A stretch of DNA of 64,000 bases, taken from contig NZ_CP020474.1 of NCBI RefSeq assembly GCF_002080415.1, positions 1,606,001 through 1,670,000 on the forward strand. The letters run 5' to 3'. This document shows, piece after piece, positions 52,491 to 61,467 of this stretch. The notes under the pieces were generated by a model. The model saw nothing but the letters and a program-made list of their open reading frames with translations, had not been told where the DNA came from and made no database searches. This DNA comes from Roseovarius mucosus. Its GTDB lineage: Bacteria > Pseudomonadota > Alphaproteobacteria > Rhodobacterales > Rhodobacteraceae. The position numbers and the translations under genes were made by a program. Positions within the stretch are counted from its first letter, which is position 1. Each line of letters begins with the position of its first letter.

Positions 52491-55139
52491 ATGAAACACA
52501 ATTGGGCCGAGCTTTATTCCGCCAAGACCATCCAGCGTTGGCACCTGCCTGAATACCAGCACCTCAACCCAGACTATGGAGAGTTCCGCGCGCCGCTGTT
52601 GCGTTGGAGCGAGATCGACGCAAGCATTAAAGACGCCGACAAGCTGGCGATGCTGGTGATCTGCTGCGACGTTCTGGTCCTCGATAAGGCACCGACGTTG
52701 CGCTGCCCGACTTTCATCTTTGCGCGTGTGATCGAGATCGGGGCGAAGGCCGACCTGACCTTCGACCTGAGCGACGGTGCTAAACTGTCTTTCATCATCG
52801 CGGCGCAACGCATCGTCGATGCCGCCACGGGCGAGCCCGCCACACTGACGCTTGCGACCGTCAGTCTCGACGCTGGCGGCGATCTTGTCGAGGCCGAGAC
52901 GCATATTGTCGCCGACGGCAGCACAACTGCCTATGTGATGGAACGCGGTGAAGAACGCGCGACAAAGGTTGCCGCCTCGGCGGCTGCGCTCGACTTTCTT
53001 GCGCCCGGCGAGCCGCTGGCAGTAATGCTGACGACGACGTTCCAGATCGCGTGCCTGCTCTCGACCGAAGAGCCGCGCCTTGCGGCGGACCAAGTCATGT
53101 GGGTTGCAGCCCTGACGGCGCGCCACCCAACCTCGCACATGCTGTCATCGGATTGTCACGCGCTTTACAAGACGTTGATTCAGTTAATGGACATCGGTGC
53201 TGGCGCGCTTCTTGTTCCGCACCTTGACCATGAGATCTACGCCGAAAAATCCAAGGCCTGCCTTGCTCTGCTGCACCAGCGCGTGCAGCGCTACGACGCT
53301 CTGGTCGAGAAGGCGAGGACCGACGAGCACTGGCGCGACCAGGTGGCGATTACTATCGCAGATAAGCAGAACGAGGCCGAGCTCGCCGCGAACCTACGCG
53401 CGCAGACCGAGGCAACCTGCGAGCAGATGCGCAAAGCGCGCCAGATCGCGGCGGCGAACCTTCTGGAATGCCAGACCGATCTGAGCGATCTGATGGTGGA
53501 CTTCCAGCGCGGCATCAAGAACTGGCAGCGCGACGAGACGATCAAGGCGTCGATCGAGATATTCACCGGTGTGGTGGATTTGGTTCAACAAGTCGGGACG
53601 ATTGTCGCCTCGGGCGGAACGCTCGCGGCCATCCCCGTCATCGACAATATCAAGATGTTGGCAGGTATGTCGGTAGACCTGTCAACGCGCGCGGCGAAAA
53701 GTGACAAGTTCGAGGACGTCATCGATATCAGTTGGCTGTTCGAAGACAACGACGATGGCGATCCCCCGGAATATACGGCCGAGAACGCCAAGGAAGACGT
53801 CATTTCGTATTTCGAGACACGCAAAGCGGATCGGGAAGCGGCGCAGAAGGAGAAATCGCGCCAGGACAAGATCAAGAAAGGGGCTGCCGATCTCAAGAAG
53901 GCCGGAATCTCGGCTGGCAAGGATGTAAAGGGCATCTACGACGGCATCATGCGCATCGTCGACATTGCGGAGAAGGCGAAGAAGCTCGAGCAGCAAAGCG
54001 AGGACTTTCTGGTTAAGGCCGCAGCCCAAGTGAAGACGTCCTTCGGGGCGATAGCGCCCATCGGACTCGACGTTGTGACCGGGGGTGAAGACGGCTGGGC
54101 GCAGACCGAGCTGGGCCTTGAGGAGATGTTCGACAAGATCAGCGACATGATGGACAAGCTCGGCGGCGGACGCGCCTACCGGCTGGCGCTCAGGCGGCTG
54201 GTGCTGCATGGCCGTACGATGAGCCAGACGCGCCTCGCGCTCGCCAAGGCCAACAACGACCTCGCGGACGCGATCCTGCGCGAGCGGGCGGCGCAGGCCT
54301 CGCGGCGGATCTACGATGGCTACCTGCGCGATCTTTCGCAGTCGCGGGCGCGCGATACGGCGTTGCGGCAACTTGCCTTCGGGCGCGTGCTCGACAGCAA
54401 GCGCAGCGTCTACTTGGCAATGGAAGCCTTCATGCGGGCGGCCAGCTACTTCACGCTGCGTCCGATCGACCGGTCAGTTCTGCCCCGGATCACCGACAGC
54501 GTCGACGCGTTCTCCGAAGCGGTGATGACCCATACGGGAACCTGGGTCACCAGCATTGCACTTGGCCGGTCGCCAGGGCCGATGGATGTCTGGCTAGACG
54601 TCGATTTGACTTTGGCGGCCGGTGCGGCCGACGATCCAGACATGGTCGTCGCGCAAGGCGATGCCAGAGCCACGGACGAGACGCAGGCCGACGGCGATGA
54701 CGGCCCCCCTGCGTTGGCGATCATGCGAAGCGCTGATGGCTCCGTCAATGTAACGATCCCAACCGATCACCCACGGTTCAACCGTTGGTACAGGGTTCGG
54801 CTCGACGCTGTGCGGGTCTATGCAGACGGGGTGCACTCTGACGGCGATCTCTGGATCGACATCCAGACAGACGGCACCTACCTCGACAAGACGCCCTCCG
54901 GTGGCACGGCGCGATTTGTGACCCAGCCCTTTATGCGCGCCTTCGTTTACAACCCGCTGGATGTGGCGGCGATGCCCACTGGCGACAGCGCAACAACCGG
55001 GCGCTTTGCCGAGGATTTCTTCAAGCCGACACCCTTTGCGACCTGGCGTTTCACGATTTCCCGGCAGGACGGTCGAAACCTCGATCTGCGCGCGTTGACG
55101 AAGCTGCGCTTGAACCTGAGGGGAAGCGTCATGTCATGA
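52491..55139 (+). CDS. Large third component of the toxin-like cassette
   Basis: An 882-residue protein of unknown family. Residues 1-200 are rich in short hydrophobic strands (MLVICCDVLVLDKAPTLRC, TLTLATVSLDAGGDLVEAE). About 250-355 are coiled coil. An apolar stretch VVDLVQQVGTIVASGGTLAA lies near 362. A highly charged block follows (RKADREAAQKEKSRQDKIKK near 450), then more helices (ALRRLVLHGRTMSQTRLALA). Residues about 690-882 look beta-rich (WYRVRLDAVRVYADGVHSDG, FATWRFTISRQDGRN), faintly like Tc-toxin C-terminal regions. Start at MKHNWAELYS follows AAGGCGGAG. Cotranscription with the two smaller genes (63-base gap) suggests a tripartite complex. Confidence 0.6.
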   Translation: MKHNWAELYSAKTIQRWHLPEYQHLNPDYGEFRAPLLRWSEIDASIKDADKLAMLVICCDVLVLDKAPTLRCPTFIFARVIEIGAKADLTFDLSDGAKLSFIIAAQRIVDAATGEPATLTLATVSLDAGGDLVEAETHIVADGSTTAYVMERGEERATKVAASAAALDFLAPGEPLAVMLTTTFQIACLLSTEEPRLAADQVMWVAALTARHPTSHMLSSDCHALYKTLIQLMDIGAGALLVPHLDHEIYAEKSKACLALLHQRVQRYDALVEKARTDEHWRDQVAITIADKQNEAELAANLRAQTEATCEQMRKARQIAAANLLECQTDLSDLMVDFQRGIKNWQRDETIKASIEIFTGVVDLVQQVGTIVASGGTLAAIPVIDNIKMLAGMSVDLSTRAAKSDKFEDVIDISWLFEDNDDGDPPEYTAENAKEDVISYFETRKADREAAQKEKSRQDKIKKGAADLKKAGISAGKDVKGIYDGIMRIVDIAEKAKKLEQQSEDFLVKAAAQVKTSFGAIAPIGLDVVTGGEDGWAQTELGLEEMFDKISDMMDKLGGGRAYRLALRRLVLHGRTMSQTRLALAKANNDLADAILRERAAQASRRIYDGYLRDLSQSRARDTALRQLAFGRVLDSKRSVYLAMEAFMRAASYFTLRPIDRSVLPRITDSVDAFSEAVMTHTGTWVTSIALGRSPGPMDVWLDVDLTLAAGAADDPDMVVAQGDARATDETQADGDDGPPALAIMRSADGSVNVTIPTDHPRFNRWYRVRLDAVRVYADGVHSDGDLWIDIQTDGTYLDKTPSGGTARFVTQPFMRAFVYNPLDVAAMPTGDSATTGRFAEDFFKPTPFATWRFTISRQDGRNLDLRALTKLRLNLRGSVMS

Positions 55140-55228
55140 GCCGCGCCGTTCCGCGCCCTACCCAGCCGCTGCGTCGATGAAGTGTCCTGCCGGTGCAATT
55201 GTTGCCATGTCCCCCTAAAATAAAACCA

Positions 55229-55855
55229 CTACTTTGATGTTTGCCCGTATGCCGTTCCCCACAGTTGCCCGTCCTCGTTCCAGCTTGCGGAGAAGGTTTC
55301 TGCGTGGACGACCTTAGAGCACAGAAAATTGCTGGAAGAATTACGTGAGAGGTAGCATTTTCCTGTTTCGCTCAGAAGATTGCCTGCCTTAACGCTGGTT
55401 GTGGTACCTTCAACCTGTCTGCCTTCACGTGCCGCCCGCCCCGAGCTGGTGTAGAGTTTCATTCTTTGCAACCCTTGCACCTCAAACCAACGTTTTGCAG
55501 CTATGGGGTTTCCGAGGCTCGAGAAAATTCGGAAAAGGCAGACCGTGATGACGGCTTCGGATCGCATCTTGCGCCAGTCGATCTGCGTCAGGTCTGGAGC
55601 GTCGTTGCGTTTCTCGGCAGGCACCAGACAATCCCGAACATGACCAAACCGCGCTGCTGCCAAACGGTCAGCATGTTTGATCGGTGGGTTGCCGTAAACC
55701 TTGTAAGGATCAGATTTCTCTGTGGCCAGATGGGCGTACTTGATCGTGCAACTGCCCGTGGATCGACATTGCACCCTAGTGTCTTTTTCTGAAGCGACCG
55801 TCGCGGTCAGGAGAGCGAGTGCTGTGAAGGGCTAAGCAAAGACATCAATTTTCAT
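55229..55855 (-). pseudogene. Secreted protein gene interrupted by an amber codon at position 8
   Basis: Read from the ATG at 55855, the frame gives MKIDVFA, then TAG (55834-55832), then PFTALALLTATVAS, a plausible continuation of a signal peptide, and about 185 more open codons ending GTAYGQTSK. Without readthrough the only downstream starts give no leader. The body includes paired Cys (VQCRSTGSCTIKYAH) and a Ser/Asn-rich tail. It converges on the 882-residue gene, 89 bases apart. It may be a dead gene, a sequencing error, or, less likely, an alternative start. No family recognised. Confidence 0.5.
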
Positions 55856-55933
55856 CAACAATTCCCAAACAACGCTCAAAAAGACTGACGTCCTTCGCCT
55901 AGACAATCAAGGGTTGCTACATACAGCGAGTAA

Positions 55934-56101
55934 AGTAAGGAAATACTGCCAGAGCCGAACAGTGACGGTGATGCTGGTGAGGCGATCCGTGGCCTGATCG
56001 ACAAGATCGTGGTCACGCCTGTGCCCACGGGCGGCAAGCGCATGGAGCCGCAGCTGGACCTGCACGGCGCACTTGCGGGCATTCTGGCATTCTGGCATTG
56101 A
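55934..56101 (+). pseudogene. Serine-recombinase C-terminal relic
   Basis: An open stretch of 55 codons before the stop ends GDAGEAIRGLIDKIVVTPVP, a short Gly/Lys loop, and LDLHGALAGILAFWH. The pattern (A-x-x-L-I-D-K-I-x-V-T-P, then L-x-L-H-G-x-L-A-x-I-L) is typical of the extreme C-terminus of large serine recombinases (resolvase/invertase family with recombinase domain). Nothing upstream on this strand carries the catalytic domain. It is a degraded remnant, consistent with past site-specific integration next to the toxin-like cassette. Confidence 0.68.
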
Positions 56102-56366
56102 GCCTTGGGGGTGCGGGGAAGTCCGGACAGCAAAAAACCTCCCTTGAACAGGAGATTATGCAAAGTATTGTATTTTTGTTGCGGGAGGGCGCAGCCGCCG
56201 TAACCTACCTGTTTTGACCTGTGCGGTCTGACCAAAAAATCGCAATCGGGGCGGACAGCGGCCGCTCGCGGGTAGAGCGGCACCAAGGCGAAGTCGGCAG
56301 AACCCGCAAGTCGATGGTGTCACATTGTTGACAGAAACACCACATAAGTTCCCCGTTCATGTTGGA

Positions 56367-57443
56367 ATGCAGTGTCCGAAAATGATCCATATCCTTGTAT
56401 CTGGCCTTGTGCTATTCATCTCGATCTTTCTTTCATGGGCTCTTTTCCTCACACTGCGCCAGTCGAAGGCGGAGGCGGTGATTAAGCGCGAGCTGAAATC
56501 TCTTGAATTGGCGCCGCGTCAGATCTACGCCGATGGCGTGATTGTTATAACAAATAGAATTCCGGTATTCACAGGCGGTCGCCTGAAGACGAGGGTCGGA
56601 TCTGAAACGAGCCTGGAAGCGGACCCTCTGGTGGCGCTCTTCTTGTTCGTGAACGAGTTGGGTGCCGATGCTCTTGATGGACTGACACTGGATGTGTTCC
56701 TGCGCGACCACATGAAGTCCCTGACGATCAAAAAACTGGGTCGCTTGGAGTTTTTCGTGGCAGCTGCCGAATTCGGGGACGTCGAATTCCAAAAAGCACG
56801 CCGCATCATGATCCGCAAACAGCGGGAGGCGGCCGATGCAATCCGGTCGAACTGGCGAGGGCAGGTTTCTCGGCGGGTCAAGACGATTGAGCAAGCCGCC
56901 ACAGAACGGGACAGCATGATGGATCAGAAGCAAAGATGGTCGCAAGAGCGCGTTAGCCCGGTGGCAGATGCCGCTTTGACGGATTGGCTGCGCATGCAAG
57001 GCCCTGACATGTGGCATGAGGTCTGCATCACTGTCGCGTGGACGGAAAGCGGCGCGGCCGGGCTTGTGCCGTTTGTGGAATGGCTTGTGGAACAACCCGA
57101 CCTTGACCGCGCGTCAGCGCTTTTGCTGCTGGCCAAGGCGGTTCTCGATGCGATCGATAGCGAACGCTATGAACAACATAACTGCGCGCGGAACCAAGCC
57201 TGGATGAAGATAATTCACGATAGGATTCTAGCGCAAAGCGACAGCCCCATGCGTTTTTCAATACCCCAAGCGGCAAAAGCTGATGTGGAGGCATTTTTCA
57301 GCTGTGGGACTAAGCTCGGATGGCCAGTCCCGGAGACCGATCTCGACCCGGCCGGGGTAAAAGCGCATCAAGCCGCATATACGCTTGTCAAAAATAGGCC
57401 GGTAGAGAGCTTCGCAGCATGGAAGGCGCGCGTTTTGACTTGA
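56367..57443 (+). CDS. Membrane-anchored protein with DUF4274-like segment
   Basis: A 358-residue protein (353 from the alternative ATG at 56382) with an N-terminal transmembrane helix (HILVSGLVLFISIFLSWALF), a basic/helical middle, and a C-terminal segment MWHEVCITVAWTESGAAGLV followed by VEWLVEQPDLDRASALLLLA, which matches the H-x5-W...W-x5-Q-P-x-x-D-x-x-A pattern of DUF4274. Such domains occur in contact-toxin immunity neighbourhoods. It lies just right of the recombinase relic. Whether it protects against the adjacent cassette is unknown. Confidence 0.6.
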   Translation: MQCPKMIHILVSGLVLFISIFLSWALFLTLRQSKAEAVIKRELKSLELAPRQIYADGVIVITNRIPVFTGGRLKTRVGSETSLEADPLVALFLFVNELGADALDGLTLDVFLRDHMKSLTIKKLGRLEFFVAAAEFGDVEFQKARRIMIRKQREAADAIRSNWRGQVSRRVKTIEQAATERDSMMDQKQRWSQERVSPVADAALTDWLRMQGPDMWHEVCITVAWTESGAAGLVPFVEWLVEQPDLDRASALLLLAKAVLDAIDSERYEQHNCARNQAWMKIIHDRILAQSDSPMRFSIPQAAKADVEAFFSCGTKLGWPVPETDLDPAGVKAHQAAYTLVKNRPVESFAAWKARVLT

Positions 57444-57886
57444 AGTGAAACAACTGTCCTGCTGCCGCATAGGTGAAGAGCGGAGTTAGTCAGAATAACG
57501 CCGGCCATTGACGCGCGATACTGTGGAAAACCTGGGTGCCAGTAGCCAGTTCAGTGGCGCTGCAATGCGACATGCTACCCGCGATGAACGGCCGCTCAGG
57601 GCCGGGCCCGTCGAACCACAGGTCGCCTTCACAAGGGGCGGAAACTGGTCATTCGCTACGTCAGACACGAACGGCAGAGAAGCGCAAAAGGTGGATTGCA
57701 GTCGTGCGCTTGAATCGCAATCTAACATTGGACGGCGGGAAGAGCGGCCCTTGACGCAGCAACAGTGAAAAGCCTTGAACCACGACCGCGATCATTTGGG
57801 ATTTGCCGGGGCGGAGTGCAGGCTAGATATGCGCCATCGGAATTCTACGCTCATGCCTGAACGGCGCTCAATCAGCGTTAGCATTT
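57444..57886. other. Intergenic region, no supported gene
   Basis: This 443-base gap contains an 86-codon ORF on the plus strand (57508-57768) with low-complexity, charged content and no ribosome site, and nothing on the minus strand longer than 80 codons. I see no motif. It may be decayed DNA at the right edge of the accessory island. Confidence 0.45.
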
Positions 57887-59176
57887 CTAACGTAGCAGCA
57901 ATTCCTTCGCCAATTCCGCTGCCCGCGCATAGCCGATCTCTGGAACCATTGCGGTCACGCGGGCCGTCGACCGGTCAAGATGGGCGCGGCAAGTTTCGGG
58001 GTTAGCTGTCAGTCCATCCACACAAAGCTGGGCCAGCGCCGTGGCACCCCGGGGAAGAAGTGTCAGCGCCGTGAGCAGGTTATAGGCGATGACCGGCTCA
58101 AAGGCATTGAGTTGCAACTGTCCGGCTTCGGCGGCCATTGTCACTGTCAGATCAGCCCCAAGCACCTGAAAGGCGATCTGATTGACCATCTCGGGGATGA
58201 CTGGGTTCACCTTGCCGGGCATGATTGAGGATCCTGGCTGCATCGCGGGCAAGCTGATCTCTCCCAGCCCACCTCGCGGGCCCGACGACAACAGCCTAAG
58301 GTCATTGGCGATCTTCGACAGCTTTGTCGCCGTGCGTTTCAAGAGCCCCGAGAAGAGAACGAAAGCGCCGGTGTCCCACGAGCTTTCGATCAGGTCCTGA
58401 GCCGGGGTCAGCGGCAGGCCCGTCAGCCGCGCCAATTCAGGAACCACCGCAGCGCGATAGGACTCCGGTGCCAACAGGCCGGTGCCTATGGCCGTGCCGC
58501 CGAGATTGACCTCTGCGAACAGCCGAGGAATTTCGTCCAGCCGCTCGACATCTTCGCGCAGCGTGTTGGCAAAGGCGTTGAATTCTTGCCCAAGGGTCAT
58601 TGGGACGGCATCCTGCAGCTGGGTGCGGCCCAGCTTTTCGATCCCCGCAAATTCGGTGCCCTTGGCCGCGAACGCCTCTGCAAGACCGGTCAGCGCAGTT
58701 TGTAGGCCGACCGTCTCGGCCATCAACGCCAGCCTGATCGCTGTCGGATAAACGTCGTTGGTGGATTGGCACAGGTTCACATGGTCATTCGGGTGCAAGA
58801 CATGATACGCGCCGCGCGGATGCCCCAGGATTTCCAAAGCCCGGTTGGCCAGAACTTCGTTCATATTCATGTTCGATGACGTCCCGGCACCTCCCTGCAG
58901 GACATCGACGGGAAAATGCGCCACATGCGTGCCCCCGATCACCTCATCGGCGGCCTGCATGATGGCGCGGGCAAGCGCCGGGTCCAGCCGCCTCTGAGAC
59001 CCGTTTACGGCTGCCGCAGCCCGCTTGACCTGTGCAAGCGCCCGGATCAGCGACGGGAAATGGCTGATGGGAATGCCGCTGGCGCGAAAGTTCTCGACTG
59101 CGCGCTGGGTTTGTGCGCCCCAGAGCGCGTGATCGGGGATATTGATACTCCCCAGCGAATCCTTGTCCTGCCGCAT
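57887..59176 (-). CDS. aspA: Aspartate ammonia-lyase (fumarase/aspartase superfamily)
   Basis: A 429-residue lyase releasing ammonia from L-aspartate to give fumarate. The superfamily signature GSSIMPGKVNPVIPEMVNQI (flexible SS loop) is near residue 317, with GGAGTSSNMNMNEVLANRA near 95 and STNDVYPTAIRLAL near 138. It starts at MRQDKDSLGS, overlapping the asparaginase stop by three bases. Aspartase rather than fumarase is favoured by the asparaginase partner in the operon: asparagine to aspartate to fumarate plus two ammonia. Confidence 0.85.
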   Translation of the reverse strand: MRQDKDSLGSINIPDHALWGAQTQRAVENFRASGIPISHFPSLIRALAQVKRAAAAVNGSQRRLDPALARAIMQAADEVIGGTHVAHFPVDVLQGGAGTSSNMNMNEVLANRALEILGHPRGAYHVLHPNDHVNLCQSTNDVYPTAIRLALMAETVGLQTALTGLAEAFAAKGTEFAGIEKLGRTQLQDAVPMTLGQEFNAFANTLREDVERLDEIPRLFAEVNLGGTAIGTGLLAPESYRAAVVPELARLTGLPLTPAQDLIESSWDTGAFVLFSGLLKRTATKLSKIANDLRLLSSGPRGGLGEISLPAMQPGSSIMPGKVNPVIPEMVNQIAFQVLGADLTVTMAAEAGQLQLNAFEPVIAYNLLTALTLLPRGATALAQLCVDGLTANPETCRAHLDRSTARVTAMVPEIGYARAAELAKELLLR

Positions 59177-60003
59177 CATGCGCCTGTCGAATGGTGGAGC
59201 CAGAGCCGGACAAAGGCTGCCTCTGCAGTGTCCAGACCGCCGTTCTGTACACCAGCCCCCCAAAGGGCGGCCCCTGCCGCATAGGCACCGGGGACAAGGC
59301 CCCCGGCCTCACAGGCAGAAACGGCCCGTAAGGCACATCCACGTTGATGGGCCTCTGACAACGCCCGATAAAGCGCCGGATCGGGCGGTGCGGTTCCCGC
59401 GCCAAAAACCCGCAGCACACAGCCGTCAAGTTCGGACAAGGCAGCTGCGACCATCGCTGCCGGAATGCCCGGCGTCAGGGTCAGGATGCCAATTCGGGCC
59501 GCGCCGAACCGGCGGGCTGGAGGCAGAGACAGGGGTGCCTGCGGCACGGCGCGAAAGCTGTCGGCCCCGTGGCTGTCATGTTTCACCAAGCCCGCAGCAG
59601 GGATCAAGCGGTTGGCAAAGGCCAACCAGACGCCGGGGCCGGGTTGTGCCGACAATGCCAAATCAAGGTTCGCTTCGGCATCGCCGCCGGTGCCCAGCGG
59701 GGCCATCGCACCGCACAGGATGACCGGCGCATCCCGACCGGCCAGCGCTTGGGACAGCGCCGCGCCGGTATAGGCCATGGTGTCGGTGCCATGGGTCACG
59801 ATGACTGGATCGTCAGCGGTCTCAATCAGGTCAAGCAGGCGGTTCCAGTCTGCCGCGCCAATGGCTGCGCTGTCGACCAGCGGATCAAGGACCGTGACCC
59901 GCGCCCGTTCGCCCACAGCCGCCTCGACCAACTTCATTGCGGGGACAAGGCCTTGCGGCGACGGCACCATGCCGATCGTGCCGCCAGTGTGTATCAAACG
60001 CAT
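59176..60003 (-). CDS. L-asparaginase (type I/II family)
   Basis: A 275-residue asparaginase: the first catalytic Thr in RLIHTGGTIGMV (residues 2-13) and the second motif VIVTHGTDTMAYTGAALS (about 68-85). It is shorter than typical enzymes (about 320-340), lacking part of the C-terminal domain, but catalytic motifs are intact and no signal peptide is present, so it is cytoplasmic. Its ATG shares a base with the LivF-like stop, and its stop overlaps the aspartase start, so the pathway is tightly coupled. Confidence 0.86.
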   Translation of the reverse strand: MRLIHTGGTIGMVPSPQGLVPAMKLVEAAVGERARVTVLDPLVDSAAIGAADWNRLLDLIETADDPVIVTHGTDTMAYTGAALSQALAGRDAPVILCGAMAPLGTGGDAEANLDLALSAQPGPGVWLAFANRLIPAAGLVKHDSHGADSFRAVPQAPLSLPPARRFGAARIGILTLTPGIPAAMVAAALSELDGCVLRVFGAGTAPPDPALYRALSEAHQRGCALRAVSACEAGGLVPGAYAAGAALWGAGVQNGGLDTAEAAFVRLWLHHSTGA

Positions 60004-60707
60004 CAGCCCACCCAGAATGCTTTTTGCAGGTCGCCGAATTCGGATGGCGGGCCTTCGAATTTGTTGCGGCCCAGTTCGAGGACATAGACGTAATCGGCGA
60101 TGCGCAGGGCGTGGCGGATTTCCTGATCGACCAGAAGGATGCCCAGATTGTCACGGTCGCGGAGATCGCGCAGCATTTGATAGACCTCTTCGGCATAGGT
60201 CTTGGACAGGCCCGCTGTGGGTTCGTCGACCAAAAGGACCTTTGGATTGCCCATCAGGGTGCGGCCGATCTCGATCATGCGTTGCTGCCCGCCCGAAAGC
60301 TGCCCCGACGGCTGGCGGCGCTTTTCCTTCAGCACCGGAAAGCGGCTGTATTGTTCGTCCAGCTTTTCCGCAATCCGGGCCTTGTCGCGGCGAAAGGTCC
60401 ATGCGCCCAGCAGCAGGTTTTCCTCGACCGTCATTTCGCGGAAGATGCCGGGGTGCTGCGGGATATAGGCAAGGCCAAGGTTGATCCGTTCATGCGTCGG
60501 CACGTCGATCAGCGGCTGACCATTCAGATGGATTGTGCCGCCATTGGGGCGCAGAAAGCCATAGATTGCCTTGAGCGAGGTGGATTTGCCCACACCATTC
60601 GCGCCAAGGATGGTAAAGATCTGCCCCGGTTTCACATCAAGGTTCAGCGATGACAGGATGTTGAGGTCGCGGTAATAGCCCACGTCCATATTGCGCACTT
60701 CAAGCAT
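60003..60707 (-). CDS. Branched-chain-amino-acid-type ABC ATPase, LivF-like
   Basis: A 234-residue ATPase: Walker A ILGANGVGKST (about 34-44), signature LSGGQQRM, Walker B VLLVDEPTAGLS, switch LLVDQEIRHAL. LivF/UrtE family. It overlaps the LivG-like gene by eight bases and shares a base with the asparaginase start. It powers uptake of an amino acid or amide, presumably asparagine or a derivative, given the enzymes downstream. Confidence 0.92.
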   Translation of the reverse strand: MLEVRNMDVGYYRDLNILSSLNLDVKPGQIFTILGANGVGKSTSLKAIYGFLRPNGGTIHLNGQPLIDVPTHERINLGLAYIPQHPGIFREMTVEENLLLGAWTFRRDKARIAEKLDEQYSRFPVLKEKRRQPSGQLSGGQQRMIEIGRTLMGNPKVLLVDEPTAGLSKTYAEEVYQMLRDLRDRDNLGILLVDQEIRHALRIADYVYVLELGRNKFEGPPSEFGDLQKAFWVG

Positions 60708-61467
60708 GGGTTGCCTCCTGCGTCAGCAGGCCGGTGCCCGACATGTCTTCCTCGACCCCCAGATAGGCGTCGATCACGGCAGGATCATTCTTGACGATGG
60801 CGGGTGGCCCATCGGCGATCAGGTCGCCGAAGTTCAGCACCAGCAAGCGACGGCAGAGGGTAAAGATCGATTCCATCTGGTGCGAGATCAGGATGATCGC
60901 CTTGCCCTCGCCATTCACCCGCTCGATCCATTTGTAGATCGTGGCCATCAGGCTGGGATGCACGCCTGCAAAGGGTTCGTCCAGGATGTAGACATCCGGG
61001 TTCAGCATCAGCAGGCGTCCCAGTTCCAGCAGCTTCTGCTGCCCGCCCGATAGCGCGCGGCCATATTCGTTGCGCAGGTGGTCGATCGTCAGAAAGGCAA
61101 GGATTTCGTTGGCCTTTTCCTCCATCTCCTTGTGGTTTACCCGCGCATCCATGGCCATGGCGGGAACGTACAGATTTTCCAGCACGGTCATCCGCCGAAA
61201 GGCGCGCGTCACCTGAAAGGTACGCCCCAGCCCGGCGCGGGCGATTTCATAGGGGTGCAGCGGATCGATCCTTGTGCCGTTCAGGCGGATCGTGCCGCCG
61301 TCAGGCTTGATCGCGCCGTCCAGCACATTGGTCAGCGTCGTCTTGCCCGCACCGTTGGGGCCGATCAGGCCGACCAGTTCCGGCCCTTCGATGCGAAAGC
61401 TGACGCCTTTCAACACGCGATGGCTGCCGAATGTCTTGGTTATGTCTTTGACGTCAAGGGTGATCAT
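60700..61467 (-). CDS. Branched-chain-amino-acid-type ABC ATPase, LivG-like
   Basis: A 255-residue ATPase with Walker A LIGPNGAGKTT (about 34-44), the LivG-typical RTFQVTRAFRRMTVLENL, signature LSGGQQKLLELG, Walker B VYILDEPFAGVHP and HQMES switch. Start set at MITLDVKDIT, which overlaps the permease stop by four bases (ATGA). Forms the ATPase pair with the LivF-like protein. Confidence 0.92.
   Translation of the reverse strand: MITLDVKDITKTFGSHRVLKGVSFRIEGPELVGLIGPNGAGKTTLTNVLDGAIKPDGGTIRLNGTRIDPLHPYEIARAGLGRTFQVTRAFRRMTVLENLYVPAMAMDARVNHKEMEEKANEILAFLTIDHLRNEYGRALSGGQQKLLELGRLLMLNPDVYILDEPFAGVHPSLMATIYKWIERVNGEGKAIILISHQMESIFTLCRRLLVLNFGDLIADGPPAIVKNDPAVIDAYLGVEEDMSGTGLLTQEATHA

Noticed and set aside
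55876..56286. Minus-strand ORF opposite the recombinase relic
   Set aside because: The plus-strand reading matches the recombinase C-terminus far better; the opposite frame has no motif.
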